A stretch of DNA of 64,000 nucleotides from NORP240 sp046047495 (GTDB lineage Bacteria > Pseudomonadota > Gammaproteobacteria > Pseudomonadales > Pseudohongiellaceae): positions 124,001 through 188,000 of the forward strand of contig JBJOHV010000097.1 of the NCBI GenBank assembly GCA_046047495.1. Direction: 5' to 3'. A program made the position numbers and the translations under genes. The notes under the pieces were generated by a model, which saw nothing but the letters and a program-made list of their open reading frames with translations, was not told the origin of the DNA and ran no database searches. Shown in pieces: positions 1 to 8,915 of the stretch; the stretch's first letter is position 1; each line of letters begins with the position of its first letter.

Positions 1-2
1 CC

Positions 3-680
3 CAGGAGAATCAGGCAGGCAGCGGTACCCTCGATGAGCGGGCGGCACCCAGTACACCTTTCGAGGCGGAGCTGCAGGACAACGTCATACAGGAGGTCAA
101 CCCCCAGCCCCAGGCCCGGGTTTTCACCCAAATCGACCAGCAGGACATCGCGGTGCTGACCGCCCTGCAGGCGGAGGACCAGCAGCAACAGCAGGTGGAG
201 GAGGAGATGCCCGACACCGAAACCCCGGAAGCCGAACAAACCAGCCAGGATGAGCTGAGCGTGGCAATTGCCAGCCTGCAGGCCCAGCTCGATCTGCAAC
301 GCCAGGCCTACGCACGCCGCCCGCGACGCTACACGATTTCCTCAGCCTCCACCCAAAAGAGCCATGACGCACTTTATCTGGACAGCTGGCGCAAGCGGAT
401 CGAGTCGGTGGGCAACCTTAATTATCCGATGCGGGCCAGGCAGGAGCAGATTTTTGGCAGCCTGCGCATGCTGGTGGCCATTCTGCCGGACGGTACCGTG
501 GATGAGATCCGCATTCTCCGCTCATCGGAAAGCAGTGTGCTTGACCAGGCCGCCATCGATATCGTAAAACTGGCCGCGCCCTTCGAGGCCTTTCCCGAGG
601 AGTTGCGGGGCCAGGTGGACATTCTTGAAATCATCCGAACCTGGCGCTTCCATGAAGGCTCGGCTTTCACCAGCGAGTGA
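3..680 (+). CDS. TonB-family energy transducer, C-terminal part (5' end outside window)
   Basis: The frame is open from the first bases of the window to a TGA at 678-680, so the N-terminus, including the expected membrane anchor, is missing. The visible part starts with a Gln/Glu-rich linker (runs of QQQQ and EEE), as in the periplasmic spacer of TonB proteins. It ends in a TonB C-terminal-like domain with the pattern GTVDEIRILRSS, then LDQAAIDIV and a final WRF segment. TonB proteins pass proton-motive force from the inner membrane to outer-membrane receptors. Position directly before yqgE and ruvX matches the tonB3-like gene of pseudomonads, where the product affects twitching and pili; that specific role is inference. 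Family fairly certain, partner receptors unknown. Confidence 0.75.
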   Translation, partial: QENQAGSGTLDERAAPSTPFEAELQDNVIQEVNPQPQARVFTQIDQQDIAVLTALQAEDQQQQQVEEEMPDTETPEAEQTSQDELSVAIASLQAQLDLQRQAYARRPRRYTISSASTQKSHDALYLDSWRKRIESVGNLNYPMRARQEQIFGSLRMLVAILPDGTVDEIRILRSSESSVLDQAAIDIVKLAAPFEAFPEELRGQVDILEIIRTWRFHEGSAFTSE

Positions 681-704
681 CCGGGGCAAGGAACCCAACC
701 CATC

Positions 705-1283
705 ATGACTGACTTTCAAAGCCCCAGCTCACTGGAAAACCAGTTCCTGATTGCCATGCCGCAATTGCAGGATCCCTATTTCGCCAACAGCGTCACCCTG
801 CTGTGGAAGCACAACGAGCAGGGCGCCCTGGGTATCGTCATCAACAAGCCCATGACCACCACGGTGGCGGATATCTTCAAGGAACTGGACATCGAATGCA
901 GCGTGGATATGAGGCAGTTTCACGACAAGAAGGTGCTGGCCGGCGGTCCCGTTGAACGGGACAAGGGTTTCATCATTCACGATGCGGCACAGGCCTGGGA
1001 GTCCTCCATCACCATCTCGCCCCGGCTGAGCATCTGCACATCGCGGCAGATTCTGCAGGACATCGCCGATGGCAAGGGACCACCCCATTATCTGGTGGCG
1101 CTCGGCTGCGCCGGTTGGGATGCCGGTCAACTGGAAAGGGAAATCACCGAGAATGCCTGGCTCACGGCCCCCGTGGACCAGGACCTGGTGTTTTCCGAGG
1201 ATTATCATAACAAGGCAACGGCCGCCGCCGCGTTGCTGGGCATCAATCTGCGGCACATGCCCCCTGCCGCCGGTCATTCCTGA
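705..1283 (+). CDS. yqgE: YqgE/AlgH family protein
   Basis: A 192-residue protein with the family hallmarks: an N-terminal LENQFLIAMPQLQDPYFANS segment, then LLWKHNEQGALGIVINKP, GGPVERDKGFIIH and a central LGCAGWDAGQLE. These identify the UPF0301 (YqgE/AlgH) family, small cytosolic proteins of unclear biochemical role; AlgH was first named as an alginate regulator in Pseudomonas. The ATG is preceded by an AAGGAA ribosome-binding site and lies 24 bases after the tonB-like gene. ruvX follows, the usual yqgE-ruvX order. Length matches the family. Confidence 0.92.
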   Translation: MTDFQSPSSLENQFLIAMPQLQDPYFANSVTLLWKHNEQGALGIVINKPMTTTVADIFKELDIECSVDMRQFHDKKVLAGGPVERDKGFIIHDAAQAWESSITISPRLSICTSRQILQDIADGKGPPHYLVALGCAGWDAGQLEREITENAWLTAPVDQDLVFSEDYHNKATAAAALLGINLRHMPPAAGHS

Positions 1284-1311
1284 TGTGCCACCTGGCACCG
1301 GTCTTGGGCCC

Positions 1312-1767
1312 GTGAGTCTGCCCGGTTTTCCTTCCTCTGCCGAGTTCGCCTCCAGACCGTTTACGGCCATGGCCTTCGACTTTGGCACCCAGCGCATAGG
1401 CACTGCCTACGGTCAGAGTCTGACCGGCACGGCCCAGGCCCTGCCCGTCATCCGTGCCAGGGACGGCATACCCGACTGGGCTGCACTGGAGGCGCTGATC
1501 AAGAAGTGGCAACCGGCACTGCTGGTGGTGGGTGTGCCGCGCAATCTCGATGATACCCAGACCGAACTGACCCGCCGGGCCGAGAAATTCGCCCGGCGTC
1601 TGGAAGGCCGTCTGCACCTGCCCTGTTATGGTATCGACGAACGGCTGAGCTCAGTCGCGGCGGAGGAATTGAGCGAGCGGGGAACGAGTCGGGCAGCCAT
1701 CGACAGCCTGGCTGCCCAGGTCATCCTTGAAACCTGGTTCAGCGAATTGATCCGCCAGCGGCAATGA
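1312..1767 (+). CDS. ruvX: RuvX (YqgF) family Holliday-junction resolvase-like nuclease
   Basis: The RNase H-like fold is recognisable from AFDFGTQRIG near the N-terminus (first catalytic Asp), VVGVPRNLD in the middle, and YGIDERLSSVAAEE near the C-terminus. The family is linked to Holliday-junction resolution and to 16S rRNA 5'-end maturation. I chose the GTG at 1312, which gives 151 residues, close to family length. An ATG at 1369 is possible but would begin inside the first strand, and the longer open frame from 1069 overlaps yqgE in another frame. The gene ends 7 bases before the convergent pilT stop. In pseudomonads pyrimidine genes follow here; they are absent from this window. Confidence 0.88.
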   Translation: MSLPGFPSSAEFASRPFTAMAFDFGTQRIGTAYGQSLTGTAQALPVIRARDGIPDWAALEALIKKWQPALLVVGVPRNLDDTQTELTRRAEKFARRLEGRLHLPCYGIDERLSSVAAEELSERGTSRAAIDSLAAQVILETWFSELIRQRQ

Positions 1768-1774
1768 AACCGGC

Positions 1775-2809
1775 TTAGAAACTGTCCGGCATCTTGGCCT
1801 TTGAGCGGGCATCCTCACGGGTCACCAGGCCCTTGGCCAGCAGGTTCTTCAGGCATTGATCCAGAGTCTGCATGCCCACGCCGGCACCGGTCTGGATGGC
1901 CGAATACATCTGGGCCACCTTGTCCTCACGGATCAGGTTTCGGATGGCGGGGGTGCCGATCATGATCTCGTGAGCCGCCACCCGGCCACCACCGGGTTTC
2001 TTCAGCAGGGTCTGGGAGACCACCGCCTGCAGGGATTCCGACAGCATGGACCGCACCATGTCCTTTTCCGCCGCCGGGAACACGTCGATCACACGGTCGA
2101 TGGTCTTGGCTGCCGAGGTGGTGTGCAGGGTGCCGAACACCAGGTGGCCGGTTTCCGCCGCGGTCAGCGCCAGGCGGATGGTTTCCAGGTCCCGCAATTC
2201 ACCCACCAGGATGATGTCCGGGTCCTCACGCAGGGCGGAGCGCAGGGCCTCGTTGAAACCCAGGGTATCGCGATGCACCTCACGCTGGTTGATCAGGGAC
2301 TTCTTGCTCTGGTGAACGAATTCGATGGGGTCTTCGATGGTCAGGATGTGTTCGTATTTGGAGCTGTTGATGTAGTCGATCATGGCCGCCAGGGTGGTGC
2401 TCTTGCCGGAGCCCGTGGGCCCGGTCACGCACACCAGTCCGCGGGGGACATCGGAGATCTTCTTGAAGATCTCCCCCATCCCCAGCTGCTCCATGGACAG
2501 CACCTTGGAGGGAATGGTCCGAAATACCGCGGCAGCGCCCCGATTCTGGTTGAAGGCATTGACCCGGAAGCGGGCCAGATTGGGAACCTCAAAGGAAAAG
2601 TCGCACTCGAGGAATTCCTCGTAATCCTTGCGCTGCTTGTCATTCATGATTTCATAAATCATGGAATAGACTTCCTTGTGATCCAGCTCCGGGACATTGA
2701 TGCGTCGTATATCACCATCCACACGGATGAGCGGCGGCATGCCCGCGGTAACGTGCAGGTCCGATGCGCCCTGTTTGGCGCTGAAATTCAGTAATTCTGT
2801 AATATCCAT
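1775..2809 (-). CDS. pilT: Type IV pilus retraction ATPase PilT
   Basis: A 344-residue hexameric ATPase that depolymerises type IV pili and drives twitching motility from the cytoplasmic face. Walker A is GPTGSGKSTT, the Asp box is ILTIEDPIEF, the Walker B region is LVGELRDLETI and the His box is TGHLVFGTLHTT. The C-terminal AIRNLIRE motif, needed for PilT retraction, is intact and separates it from PilU. I set the start at the ATG giving MDITELLNFSAKQGASD, which matches known PilT proteins exactly in length; the open frame continues upstream antisense to yggS and is not coding there. The gene is divergent from yggS across a 78-base spacer. Confidence 0.96.
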   Translation of the reverse strand: MDITELLNFSAKQGASDLHVTAGMPPLIRVDGDIRRINVPELDHKEVYSMIYEIMNDKQRKDYEEFLECDFSFEVPNLARFRVNAFNQNRGAAAVFRTIPSKVLSMEQLGMGEIFKKISDVPRGLVCVTGPTGSGKSTTLAAMIDYINSSKYEHILTIEDPIEFVHQSKKSLINQREVHRDTLGFNEALRSALREDPDIILVGELRDLETIRLALTAAETGHLVFGTLHTTSAAKTIDRVIDVFPAAEKDMVRSMLSESLQAVVSQTLLKKPGGGRVAAHEIMIGTPAIRNLIREDKVAQMYSAIQTGAGVGMQTLDQCLKNLLAKGLVTREDARSKAKMPDSF

Positions 2810-2846
2810 GGCCTTTCCATTCCCCGCTACTTTACGGCACGAGCCA

Positions 2847-2853
2847 AGTATAC
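2847..2853. promoter_or_regulatory. Candidate bidirectional -10 region between pilT and yggS
   Basis: The 78-base divergent spacer contains the palindrome AGTATACT, so a TATACT -10 box can be read on either strand. It lies about 35 bases before yggS and about 40 before pilT. No convincing -35 box sits at 16-18 bases on either side, so the call is tentative. Confidence 0.35.
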
Positions 2854-2887
2854 TAGTCCCGCCCCGGAACCACGTCCAGAACGACCG

Positions 2888-3571
2888 ATGCCAAGCATAA
2901 CAGAAAACATCCGCAGGACTGTTAACCACATCCATGAACTGGAGGCCCGCTACCATCGGCCCCAGGGTGCCGTGACCCTGCTGGCGGTCAGCAAGCAGCA
3001 ACCGGCCAGTGCGATCCGGGAGGCCGCTGCCGCCGGACTGCGGGACTTCGGTGAAAATTATCTGCAGGAGGCGCTGGACAAACAGCTGCTGCTGCGGGAC
3101 TGCCCCCTGTGCTGGCATTTCATCGGCCCCATTCAGTCCAACAAGACGCGCCTGATAGCTGCCCATTTTCATTGGGTCCACAGCGTGGACCGGCTGAAGA
3201 TCGCCCAGCGTCTCAGCGAACAGCGGGATCCGGCACTGCCCCCTCTCAATGTCTGCGTGCAGGTGAACATCTCCGGCGAGGACAGCAAGTCGGGCGTGGC
3301 ACCGGCCGAGACCAGAGCCCTGTGTATGGCGGTGGCGGCCCTGCCCCACCTGCGACTGCGTGGACTGATGACCATTCCGGCGCCCATGGACACGGTCGCG
3401 GAGCAGCGTCGCTGTTTCGGGCAACTGGCGGCCCTGCAACGGGAAATCGCCATCGACCTGCCACAACTGGATTGTCTGAGCATGGGCATGAGCGGCGACT
3501 ACGAGGCCGCCATCGCCGAGGGCTCCACCCTGGTGCGCATCGGCACCGCCCTGTTTGGCGCAAGGATATAA
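2888..3571 (+). CDS. yggS: YggS/PROSC family PLP-binding protein
   Basis: A 227-residue alanine-racemase-fold protein that binds pyridoxal phosphate and helps maintain vitamin B6 and amino-acid homeostasis; no enzyme activity is established for the family. The PLP lysine lies in LLAVSKQQP, followed by FGENYLQEA, WHFIGPIQSNK and, near the C-terminus, SMGMSGDYEAAIAEGSTLVR. All are hallmark segments. It is transcribed toward proC, yggT and yggU, an order conserved in many gammaproteobacteria. Confidence 0.96.
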   Translation: MPSITENIRRTVNHIHELEARYHRPQGAVTLLAVSKQQPASAIREAAAAGLRDFGENYLQEALDKQLLLRDCPLCWHFIGPIQSNKTRLIAAHFHWVHSVDRLKIAQRLSEQRDPALPPLNVCVQVNISGEDSKSGVAPAETRALCMAVAALPHLRLRGLMTIPAPMDTVAEQRRCFGQLAALQREIAIDLPQLDCLSMGMSGDYEAAIAEGSTLVRIGTALFGARI

Positions 3572-3635
3572 ATGGCGGGTGCATATACGCTAGAATTGGC
3601 CCCATCCTGACAAACCTACCGCAGTGAATCGTTAA

Positions 3636-4487
3636 GTGAGTATTGACCCGTCCCCCGCAGATCTCGATATCGGTTTCATCGGTGCCGGCAACATGGCCGG
3701 CGCATTGATCCGCGGTCTGCTTCAGCAAGGCGTCCCGGCCGGTCGCATCCGGGCCGCGGATATCGATGCGACGAAGCTGGAGGAGCTCAGCCGGGAATGC
3801 GGCATTGGCAGTGGTGACAGCCGCAGCGTGACCCGGGTGTCCCGGGTACTGGTGCTGGCCGTCAAACCCCAGGTGATGCAGCAGGTGTGCGGCGGGCTCA
3901 AAGCCGATCTGCAGCCGGGCACCCTGGTGATTTCCATTGCCGCCGGCATCACCCTGGCCCATTTACAGCGATGGCTGGGCCAGGAAACCGCCCTGGTGCG
4001 CTGCATGCCCAACACCCCGGCCCTGGTGGGCTGTGGTGCCAGCGCCTTGTTTGCCGCAGCCACCGTGGACAGTCGACAGCGAACCCTTGCACAGGCTGTG
4101 CTGGATGCGGTCGGCATCAGCCTGTGGTTGACCCGGGAATCCGACATGGACGCGGTGACCGCCCTGTCCGGCAGCGGTCCGGCCTATTTCTTCCTGCTGA
4201 TGGAAGCCATGCAGGTTGCGGGTCGCGAGCTGGGACTGGACGACGACACGGCCCGCCGCCTGACCCTGCAGACTGCATTGGGCGCGGCGCGCCTGGCTGC
4301 AAACAGTCCGCTCGACAGCGCCGAACTGAGGCGCCAGGTGACTTCCCCCGGCGGCACCACCGAACGGGCCATTGGCGTGTTCGAACAGGGCGGCTTGCGC
4401 GAACTGGTGAGCAAGGCCCTGGGTGCCGCCCGCCAGCGTTCGGAAGAACTGGCCGGCACCATGAACGAATCAACCACCAAGCCATGA
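3636..4487 (+). CDS. proC: Pyrroline-5-carboxylate reductase
   Basis: Catalyses the last step of proline synthesis, NAD(P)H-dependent reduction of pyrroline-5-carboxylate. The N-terminal Rossmann motif GFIGAGNMAGALIRG, AVKPQVM, the RCMPNTPALVGCG segment and the C-terminal TSPGGTTERAIGVFE signature are all present. The 283-residue length is slightly above typical because of a short N-terminal extension. The start is a GTG at 3636 with a weak ribosome-binding site, 64 bases after yggS. Next in line is yggT. Confidence 0.96.
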   Translation: MSIDPSPADLDIGFIGAGNMAGALIRGLLQQGVPAGRIRAADIDATKLEELSRECGIGSGDSRSVTRVSRVLVLAVKPQVMQQVCGGLKADLQPGTLVISIAAGITLAHLQRWLGQETALVRCMPNTPALVGCGASALFAAATVDSRQRTLAQAVLDAVGISLWLTRESDMDAVTALSGSGPAYFFLLMEAMQVAGRELGLDDDTARRLTLQTALGAARLAANSPLDSAELRRQVTSPGGTTERAIGVFEQGGLRELVSKALGAARQRSEELAGTMNESTTKP

Positions 4488-4507
4488 ACTGACACTGGAT
4501 TTTTCTG

Positions 4508-5107
4508 ATGGGAGTATTTACCAGCACCGCGGCACTGATCATCAACGCACTGGGAGGCCTGTACCTGCTGGCCGTACTGTTGCGTTTCCTGCTGCAGATC
4601 GCCAAGGCGGATTTCTACAACCCTGTGTCCCAGGCCGTGGTGCGGGTGACCAACCCCCTGGTCAAGGTGTTCCGCAGCTTCATCCCGGGTTACCGCGGAT
4701 TCGATTTCTCGTCGCTGGTCCTGGCCCTGGTGGTGGAGACGATCCTGGTGGTGTCACTGGTTGCCCTCTACGGCTTCCAGATGCCCGGCATGGGAACCAT
4801 CATCACCTGGTCGGTTGTGGGCGTCGTGTCATTCATCATCAACATATACTACTGGGCCATCATCGCCTCCATCATCATGTCGTTTGTGATGATGTTTTCC
4901 GGGTCCATGAATCCCCATCCGGCCCTGCGTCTCATCTGGCAGCTGACAGAACCCGTGATGGCGCCCATCCGCAAAGTCATCCCGCCCATGGGGGGCCTGG
5001 ATTTCTCTCCGATATTCATTTTCATTGCCATTCAGCTGTTGCGCAATATTCTCTATCAGTCATTCGGCATCACCACAGCCATTGCCAATGTCATTGTGGG
5101 AGTCTGA
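4508..5107 (+). CDS. yggT: YggT family integral membrane protein
   Basis: A 199-residue protein with two copies of the YggT unit, each a hydrophobic hairpin followed by a conserved PxxxPxRK-like segment: NPLVKVFRSFIPGYRGFDFS near residues 50-70 and TEPVMAPIRKVIPPMGGLDFS near 145-165. The family is an inner-membrane group linked to cell-shape or osmotic tolerance functions but without a settled role. Placement between proC and yggU is typical. Confidence 0.93.
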   Translation: MGVFTSTAALIINALGGLYLLAVLLRFLLQIAKADFYNPVSQAVVRVTNPLVKVFRSFIPGYRGFDFSSLVLALVVETILVVSLVALYGFQMPGMGTIITWSVVGVVSFIINIYYWAIIASIIMSFVMMFSGSMNPHPALRLIWQLTEPVMAPIRKVIPPMGGLDFSPIFIFIAIQLLRNILYQSFGITTAIANVIVGV

Positions 5108-5110
5108 CGT

Positions 5111-5416
5111 TTGCGATCATCCAGCAAGTTCCATCAGTGGGATGGAGAGAGCCTCATTTTGAACTGTCGAATCCAACCCAAGTCGAGCCGGGACTGTTTC
5201 GCCGAAGTGCTGGATGACAGGATCAAGATCCGCATTACGGCACCGCCCGTTGATGGCGAGGCCAATCTGCGTCTGATCCGGTTTCTGGCCCGTCAGTTCA
5301 AAACCACACAAGGTGACATCCACATCATCAAGGGTCAAACCAGCCCGATGAAGACAGTCAGAATAGACAGACCCGGAAGAATCCCGGCCGAATTGGCTCT
5401 GACGGACGCACCATGA
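5111..5416 (+). CDS. yggU: YggU (DUF167) family protein
   Basis: A 101-residue protein of the DUF167 group, recognised by the core ITAPPVDGEANLRLIRFLA and a C-terminal KGQTSPMKTVRI. The start appears to be a TTG only three bases after the yggT stop. Its end overlaps the metX ATG by four bases, so translation is probably coupled. No biochemical function is known. Confidence 0.88.
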   Translation: MRSSSKFHQWDGESLILNCRIQPKSSRDCFAEVLDDRIKIRITAPPVDGEANLRLIRFLARQFKTTQGDIHIIKGQTSPMKTVRIDRPGRIPAELALTDAP

Positions 5417-6606
5417 GCACGATTTTCCCAGAGGACTCCGTCGGGCTGGTCGCACCGCAGAAATATCATTTCGACGAACCGCTGACCCTGCGCAGCGGTA
5501 AGATACTGCCTGCCTATGATCTGATGGTGGAAACCTATGGCACTCTCAACGCTGCCAGAAGCAACGGAATCCTGATCTGCCATGCGCTCAGCGGCGATCA
5601 CCATGCGGCCGGCTATCACAGCGCCGACGACAAGAAGCCTGGCTGGTGGGACACCTGCATCGGCCCGGGCAAACCCATCGATACCAACAAATTTTTCGTG
5701 GTGGCGCTGAACAATCTGGGCGGCTGCGCCGGCAGTTCGGGACCCCGCTCAATCAATCCGGACACCGGCAAGCCCTTCGGACCGGATTTTCCGGTGGTGA
5801 CGGTACGGGACTGGGTGGCCAGCCAGGTGCGCCTGAGTGACCGCCTGGGCATCGAGAAATGGGCCGCCGTCATCGGTGGCAGCCTGGGCGGCATGCAGGT
5901 CCTGCGCTGGGCCATCAGCTATCCCCAGCGCCTGGGACATGCCATAGCCATAGCCACCGCACCCAAATTGTCGGCACAGAACATCGCCTTCAACGAGGTG
6001 GCACGGCAGTCCATCACCAGCGACCCGAACTTCCATGAAGGTCGTTATCTGGAACATGGCACCTATCCCAAACGGGGGCTGATGCTGGCCCGCATGGTGG
6101 GGCACATCACCTACCTGTCCGACAGTGCCATGCGTTCCAAATTCAGCAAGAACGGCGGGGACACCGGGGCGGGCGGCAGTTTCGGCCGCGAATTGCGCAG
6201 CGGCAAACTGAGCTTCGGCTTCGATGTGGACTTCGAGGTGGAGAGCTACCTGCATTACCAGGGCGAGCGGTTTTCGGAGAACTTCGACGCCAACACCTAT
6301 CTGCTGATGACCAAGGCGCTGGATTACTTCGACCCCTCCGTTGACTTTGGCGGTGATCTGAGCCGGGCCTTTGCCAACTGTGACTGCAAATTCTTCCTGA
6401 TGTCCTTCACCTCGGACTGGCGCTTTCCGCCGGAGCGCTCCCGGGAGCTGGTCAATCACCTGTTGAAGGCCCGCTGTGACGTCAGCTATATCGACATCGA
6501 GGCGGATCAGGGCCACGACGCCTTCCTGCTGCCCATACCGCGCTACATGACCGCGTTCGACATCTATCTTCAACACGTCCACGAGGAACTCGACCGTGCG
6601 TCCTGA
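5413..6606 (+). CDS. metX: Homoserine O-acyltransferase (MetX)
   Basis: An alpha/beta-hydrolase enzyme that activates homoserine at the first committed step of methionine synthesis. The nucleophile lies in GGSLGGMQVLRWA, with the Asp in FTSDWRFPPE and the His in DQGHDAFLL. The N-terminal HALSGDHHAAG and the NNLGGCAGSSGP segment are also diagnostic. At 397 residues it is full length. Whether the acyl donor is acetyl-CoA or succinyl-CoA cannot be read safely by eye; proteobacterial enzymes paired with metW are often succinyl-specific. It overlaps metW by 11 bases. Confidence 0.95.
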   Translation: MSTIFPEDSVGLVAPQKYHFDEPLTLRSGKILPAYDLMVETYGTLNAARSNGILICHALSGDHHAAGYHSADDKKPGWWDTCIGPGKPIDTNKFFVVALNNLGGCAGSSGPRSINPDTGKPFGPDFPVVTVRDWVASQVRLSDRLGIEKWAAVIGGSLGGMQVLRWAISYPQRLGHAIAIATAPKLSAQNIAFNEVARQSITSDPNFHEGRYLEHGTYPKRGLMLARMVGHITYLSDSAMRSKFSKNGGDTGAGGSFGRELRSGKLSFGFDVDFEVESYLHYQGERFSENFDANTYLLMTKALDYFDPSVDFGGDLSRAFANCDCKFFLMSFTSDWRFPPERSRELVNHLLKARCDVSYIDIEADQGHDAFLLPIPRYMTAFDIYLQHVHEELDRAS

Positions 6607-7189
6607 CCTGTCCATTATTCAAGACTGGATTCAGCCGGGCAGTCGGGTGCTGGATCTGGGCTGCGGCGACGGCAGCCTGCTGCACTACCTCAAGCAGACC
6701 AAGGGCATCACCGAGATCGGACTGGAGATCGACACTGACAACATCAACAAATGCCTGGCCAAGGGTGTCAACGTCATCGAGCAGAATCTCGACCGCGGAC
6801 TCGGCAATTTCGAGACCGGCAGCTTCGATACGGTGCTGCTGGCCCAAACCCTGCAGGCGCTGAGCCGACCGGACCTGCTCATCGATGAAATGCTGCGCAT
6901 CGGCAAGAAGGGCATCGTCACGTTTCCCAATTTCGGCAACTGGAAGGCCCGCTTCTATCTGGGCAGCAAGGGCCGCATGCCGGTCTCCAAGTTCATGCCC
7001 TATCAGTGGTATGACACGCCGAACATCCACTTCTGCACCGTAAAGGATTTCGACGCCCTGTGTGTCAGCAAAAAAATCCGCGTGTTGACCCGCACCGTGG
7101 TGGATTCACAGCACCAGGGCAACTGGACCATCAAGTTATGGCCCAATCTGCTGGGCGAGATCGCCATCTACCACCTCACCCGCGGCTGA
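6596..7189 (+). CDS. metW: Methionine biosynthesis protein MetW
   Basis: A 197-residue SAM-methyltransferase-fold protein that starts with a GTG inside the end of metX. The SAM-binding motif is RVLDLGCGDGSLLHYL, followed by VNVIEQNLDRGL and FPNFGNWKAR. MetW partners MetX in proteobacteria and is needed for its activity or expression; the exact role is not settled. The overlap with metX supports coupled synthesis. Confidence 0.95.
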   Translation: MRPDLSIIQDWIQPGSRVLDLGCGDGSLLHYLKQTKGITEIGLEIDTDNINKCLAKGVNVIEQNLDRGLGNFETGSFDTVLLAQTLQALSRPDLLIDEMLRIGKKGIVTFPNFGNWKARFYLGSKGRMPVSKFMPYQWYDTPNIHFCTVKDFDALCVSKKIRVLTRTVVDSQHQGNWTIKLWPNLLGEIAIYHLTRG

Positions 7190-7194
7190 TCACC

Positions 7195-7797
7195 ATGCAC
7201 AGAGTCGTGCTGGCCAGCGGCAATGCCGGCAAGCTGAAAGAGATCCGGGACACACTCCATGACCCACAGCTGGAGCTGGTGGCCCAGACCCTGCTGGGGG
7301 TGAGCGATGCCGAAGAGACGGGATTGAGCTTCGTCGAAAATGCCATCATCAAGGCCCGTCATGCCAGTCGGGCCACCGGGCTGCCGGCCCTGGCCGATGA
7401 TTCCGGACTGGAAGTGGATGCCCTGGGGGGCCAGCCGGGCATTTACTCCGCCCGCTATGCTGGGATCAGCGGGCCCACGGCCGATGCGGCCAACAATGCC
7501 AGGCTGCTGGCCGCGCTGGCGGCGGTACCCGATGCCCGGCGTTCGGCACGGTTTCAGTGTGTGATCGTCTACATGCGCCACGCCGAAGATCCCACCCCGC
7601 TCATATGCCAGGGCAGCTGGGAAGGGCGTATCCTGCACTCTCCAAGAGGCAGCAACGGCTTCGGTTATGATCCCCTGTTCTTCGTGCCGACCCATCACTG
7701 CAGCTCCGCCGAGCTGGAACCCCAGGTCAAGAACCAATTGAGCCACCGCGGTCAGGCACTGCGGCAGTTGCAGGCATGCTGGCCCTTCCGCCCCTGA
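7195..7797 (+). CDS. rdgB: RdgB/HAM1 non-canonical purine NTP pyrophosphatase
   Basis: Removes dITP, XTP and similar nucleotides from the pool by hydrolysis to the monophosphate. Motifs are LASGNAGKLKEI at the N-terminus, SFVENAIIKARHAS, LADDSGLEVDALGG and NGFGYDPLFF. The ATG at 7195, five bases after metW, gives 200 residues, the usual family length; the open frame extends upstream only through metW in another frame. It overlaps the following hemW by 22 bases. Confidence 0.96.
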   Translation: MHRVVLASGNAGKLKEIRDTLHDPQLELVAQTLLGVSDAEETGLSFVENAIIKARHASRATGLPALADDSGLEVDALGGQPGIYSARYAGISGPTADAANNARLLAALAAVPDARRSARFQCVIVYMRHAEDPTPLICQGSWEGRILHSPRGSNGFGYDPLFFVPTHHCSSAELEPQVKNQLSHRGQALRQLQACWPFRP

Positions 7798-8915
7798 GTC
7801 TTTATATCCATATCCCCTGGTGCGTGCGCAAGTGCCCGTACTGCGACTTCAATTCCCACCGTGCCCCGGCAGCACTGCCGGAAGCGGACTATGTGCAGGC
7901 ATTGCTGCGCGACCTGGCCCTGGATGCCCCCCTCACCCGGTCCCGTCCCGTGACCACCGTGTTCATCGGTGGCGGCACACCCAGCCTGTTTTCCGCCGCG
8001 GCCCTGCACACCCTGCTGCAGGGTGTGCGGCAGACAGTGGAGCTGGCACCCGGGGCGGAAATCACTTTGGAGGCCAATCCGGGCACGGTGGAGGCGACAC
8101 GCTTGGCCGGCTATCGGGCGGCCGGGGTCAATCGACTGTCCCTGGGTGTCCAGAGCTTTTCCGACCGTCTGCTCCACACCCTGGGTCGCATCCATGACGG
8201 GGAGCAGGCGCGAGAGGCGGTGGCCATCGCGCGGTCTGCGGGTTTCGACAACCTCAATCTGGATCTCATGCACGGCCTGCCGGAGCAGACACAGGAGCAG
8301 GCTCTTGCCGACCTGGAGCTGGGTCTGGCCCTGGAGCCTGAACACCTGTCCTGGTACCAGCTCACCCTTGAACCCAACACGGAGTTTCACCGCCGGCCGC
8401 CGCTGCTGCCCGATGACGACACGGTGCATGCCATGCAGAGCGCCGGTCAACAGATGCTGGCCCAGGCCGGACTGACCCGCTACGAGGTGTCGGCCTACGC
8501 CCGGCCCCAACGGCAATCACGACACAATCTCAATTACTGGCAGTTTGGTGACTACCTTGGCATCGGCGCCGGCGCCCATGGCAAGCTGACCGACCCTGAC
8601 ACCGGCGTCATTTACCGGCTGCGCAAATACCGGCAACCGGAGCATTACCTGCAACAGGACCTCAACTACACGGCGCAACGAGCCACCATCGATCCGGCGG
8701 AGCTTCCCCTGGAGTTCATGCTCAATGCCCTGCGCCTGACCGGCGGGTTCTCCCGTCAGCTGTTCGAGAGCCGCACCGGGCTTGCTTTCGATGCCATTGC
8801 AAAGCAGATAGAATACCTGGTCGGCGCCGGCCTGCTGACCGGCGGCGATGAGCACATCGCACCCACTCCCAGGGGCCAGTTATTCGTCAACAACCTGCTC
8901 GAGGAGTTTCTGTAA
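7776..8915 (+). CDS. hemW: HemW-type radical SAM protein
   Basis: A 379-residue radical SAM protein resembling oxygen-independent coproporphyrinogen oxidase; family members act as heme chaperones rather than HemN enzymes. The CxxxCxxC iron-sulfur motif is in WCVRKCPYCDFNSH, followed by FIGGGTPSLF, GVNRLSLGVQSF and DLMHGLPEQT. The C-terminal FVNNLLEEFL ending is also typical. The start lies inside the end of rdgB, as in the conserved yggV-yggW pair. Confidence 0.94.
   Translation: MLALPPLSLYIHIPWCVRKCPYCDFNSHRAPAALPEADYVQALLRDLALDAPLTRSRPVTTVFIGGGTPSLFSAAALHTLLQGVRQTVELAPGAEITLEANPGTVEATRLAGYRAAGVNRLSLGVQSFSDRLLHTLGRIHDGEQAREAVAIARSAGFDNLNLDLMHGLPEQTQEQALADLELGLALEPEHLSWYQLTLEPNTEFHRRPPLLPDDDTVHAMQSAGQQMLAQAGLTRYEVSAYARPQRQSRHNLNYWQFGDYLGIGAGAHGKLTDPDTGVIYRLRKYRQPEHYLQQDLNYTAQRATIDPAELPLEFMLNALRLTGGFSRQLFESRTGLAFDAIAKQIEYLVGAGLLTGGDEHIAPTPRGQLFVNNLLEEFL

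Noticed and set aside
7776..7797. A frameshift or fusion between rdgB and hemW
   Set aside because: The two frames are distinct and both proteins are complete; the 22-base overlap is a normal gene junction.
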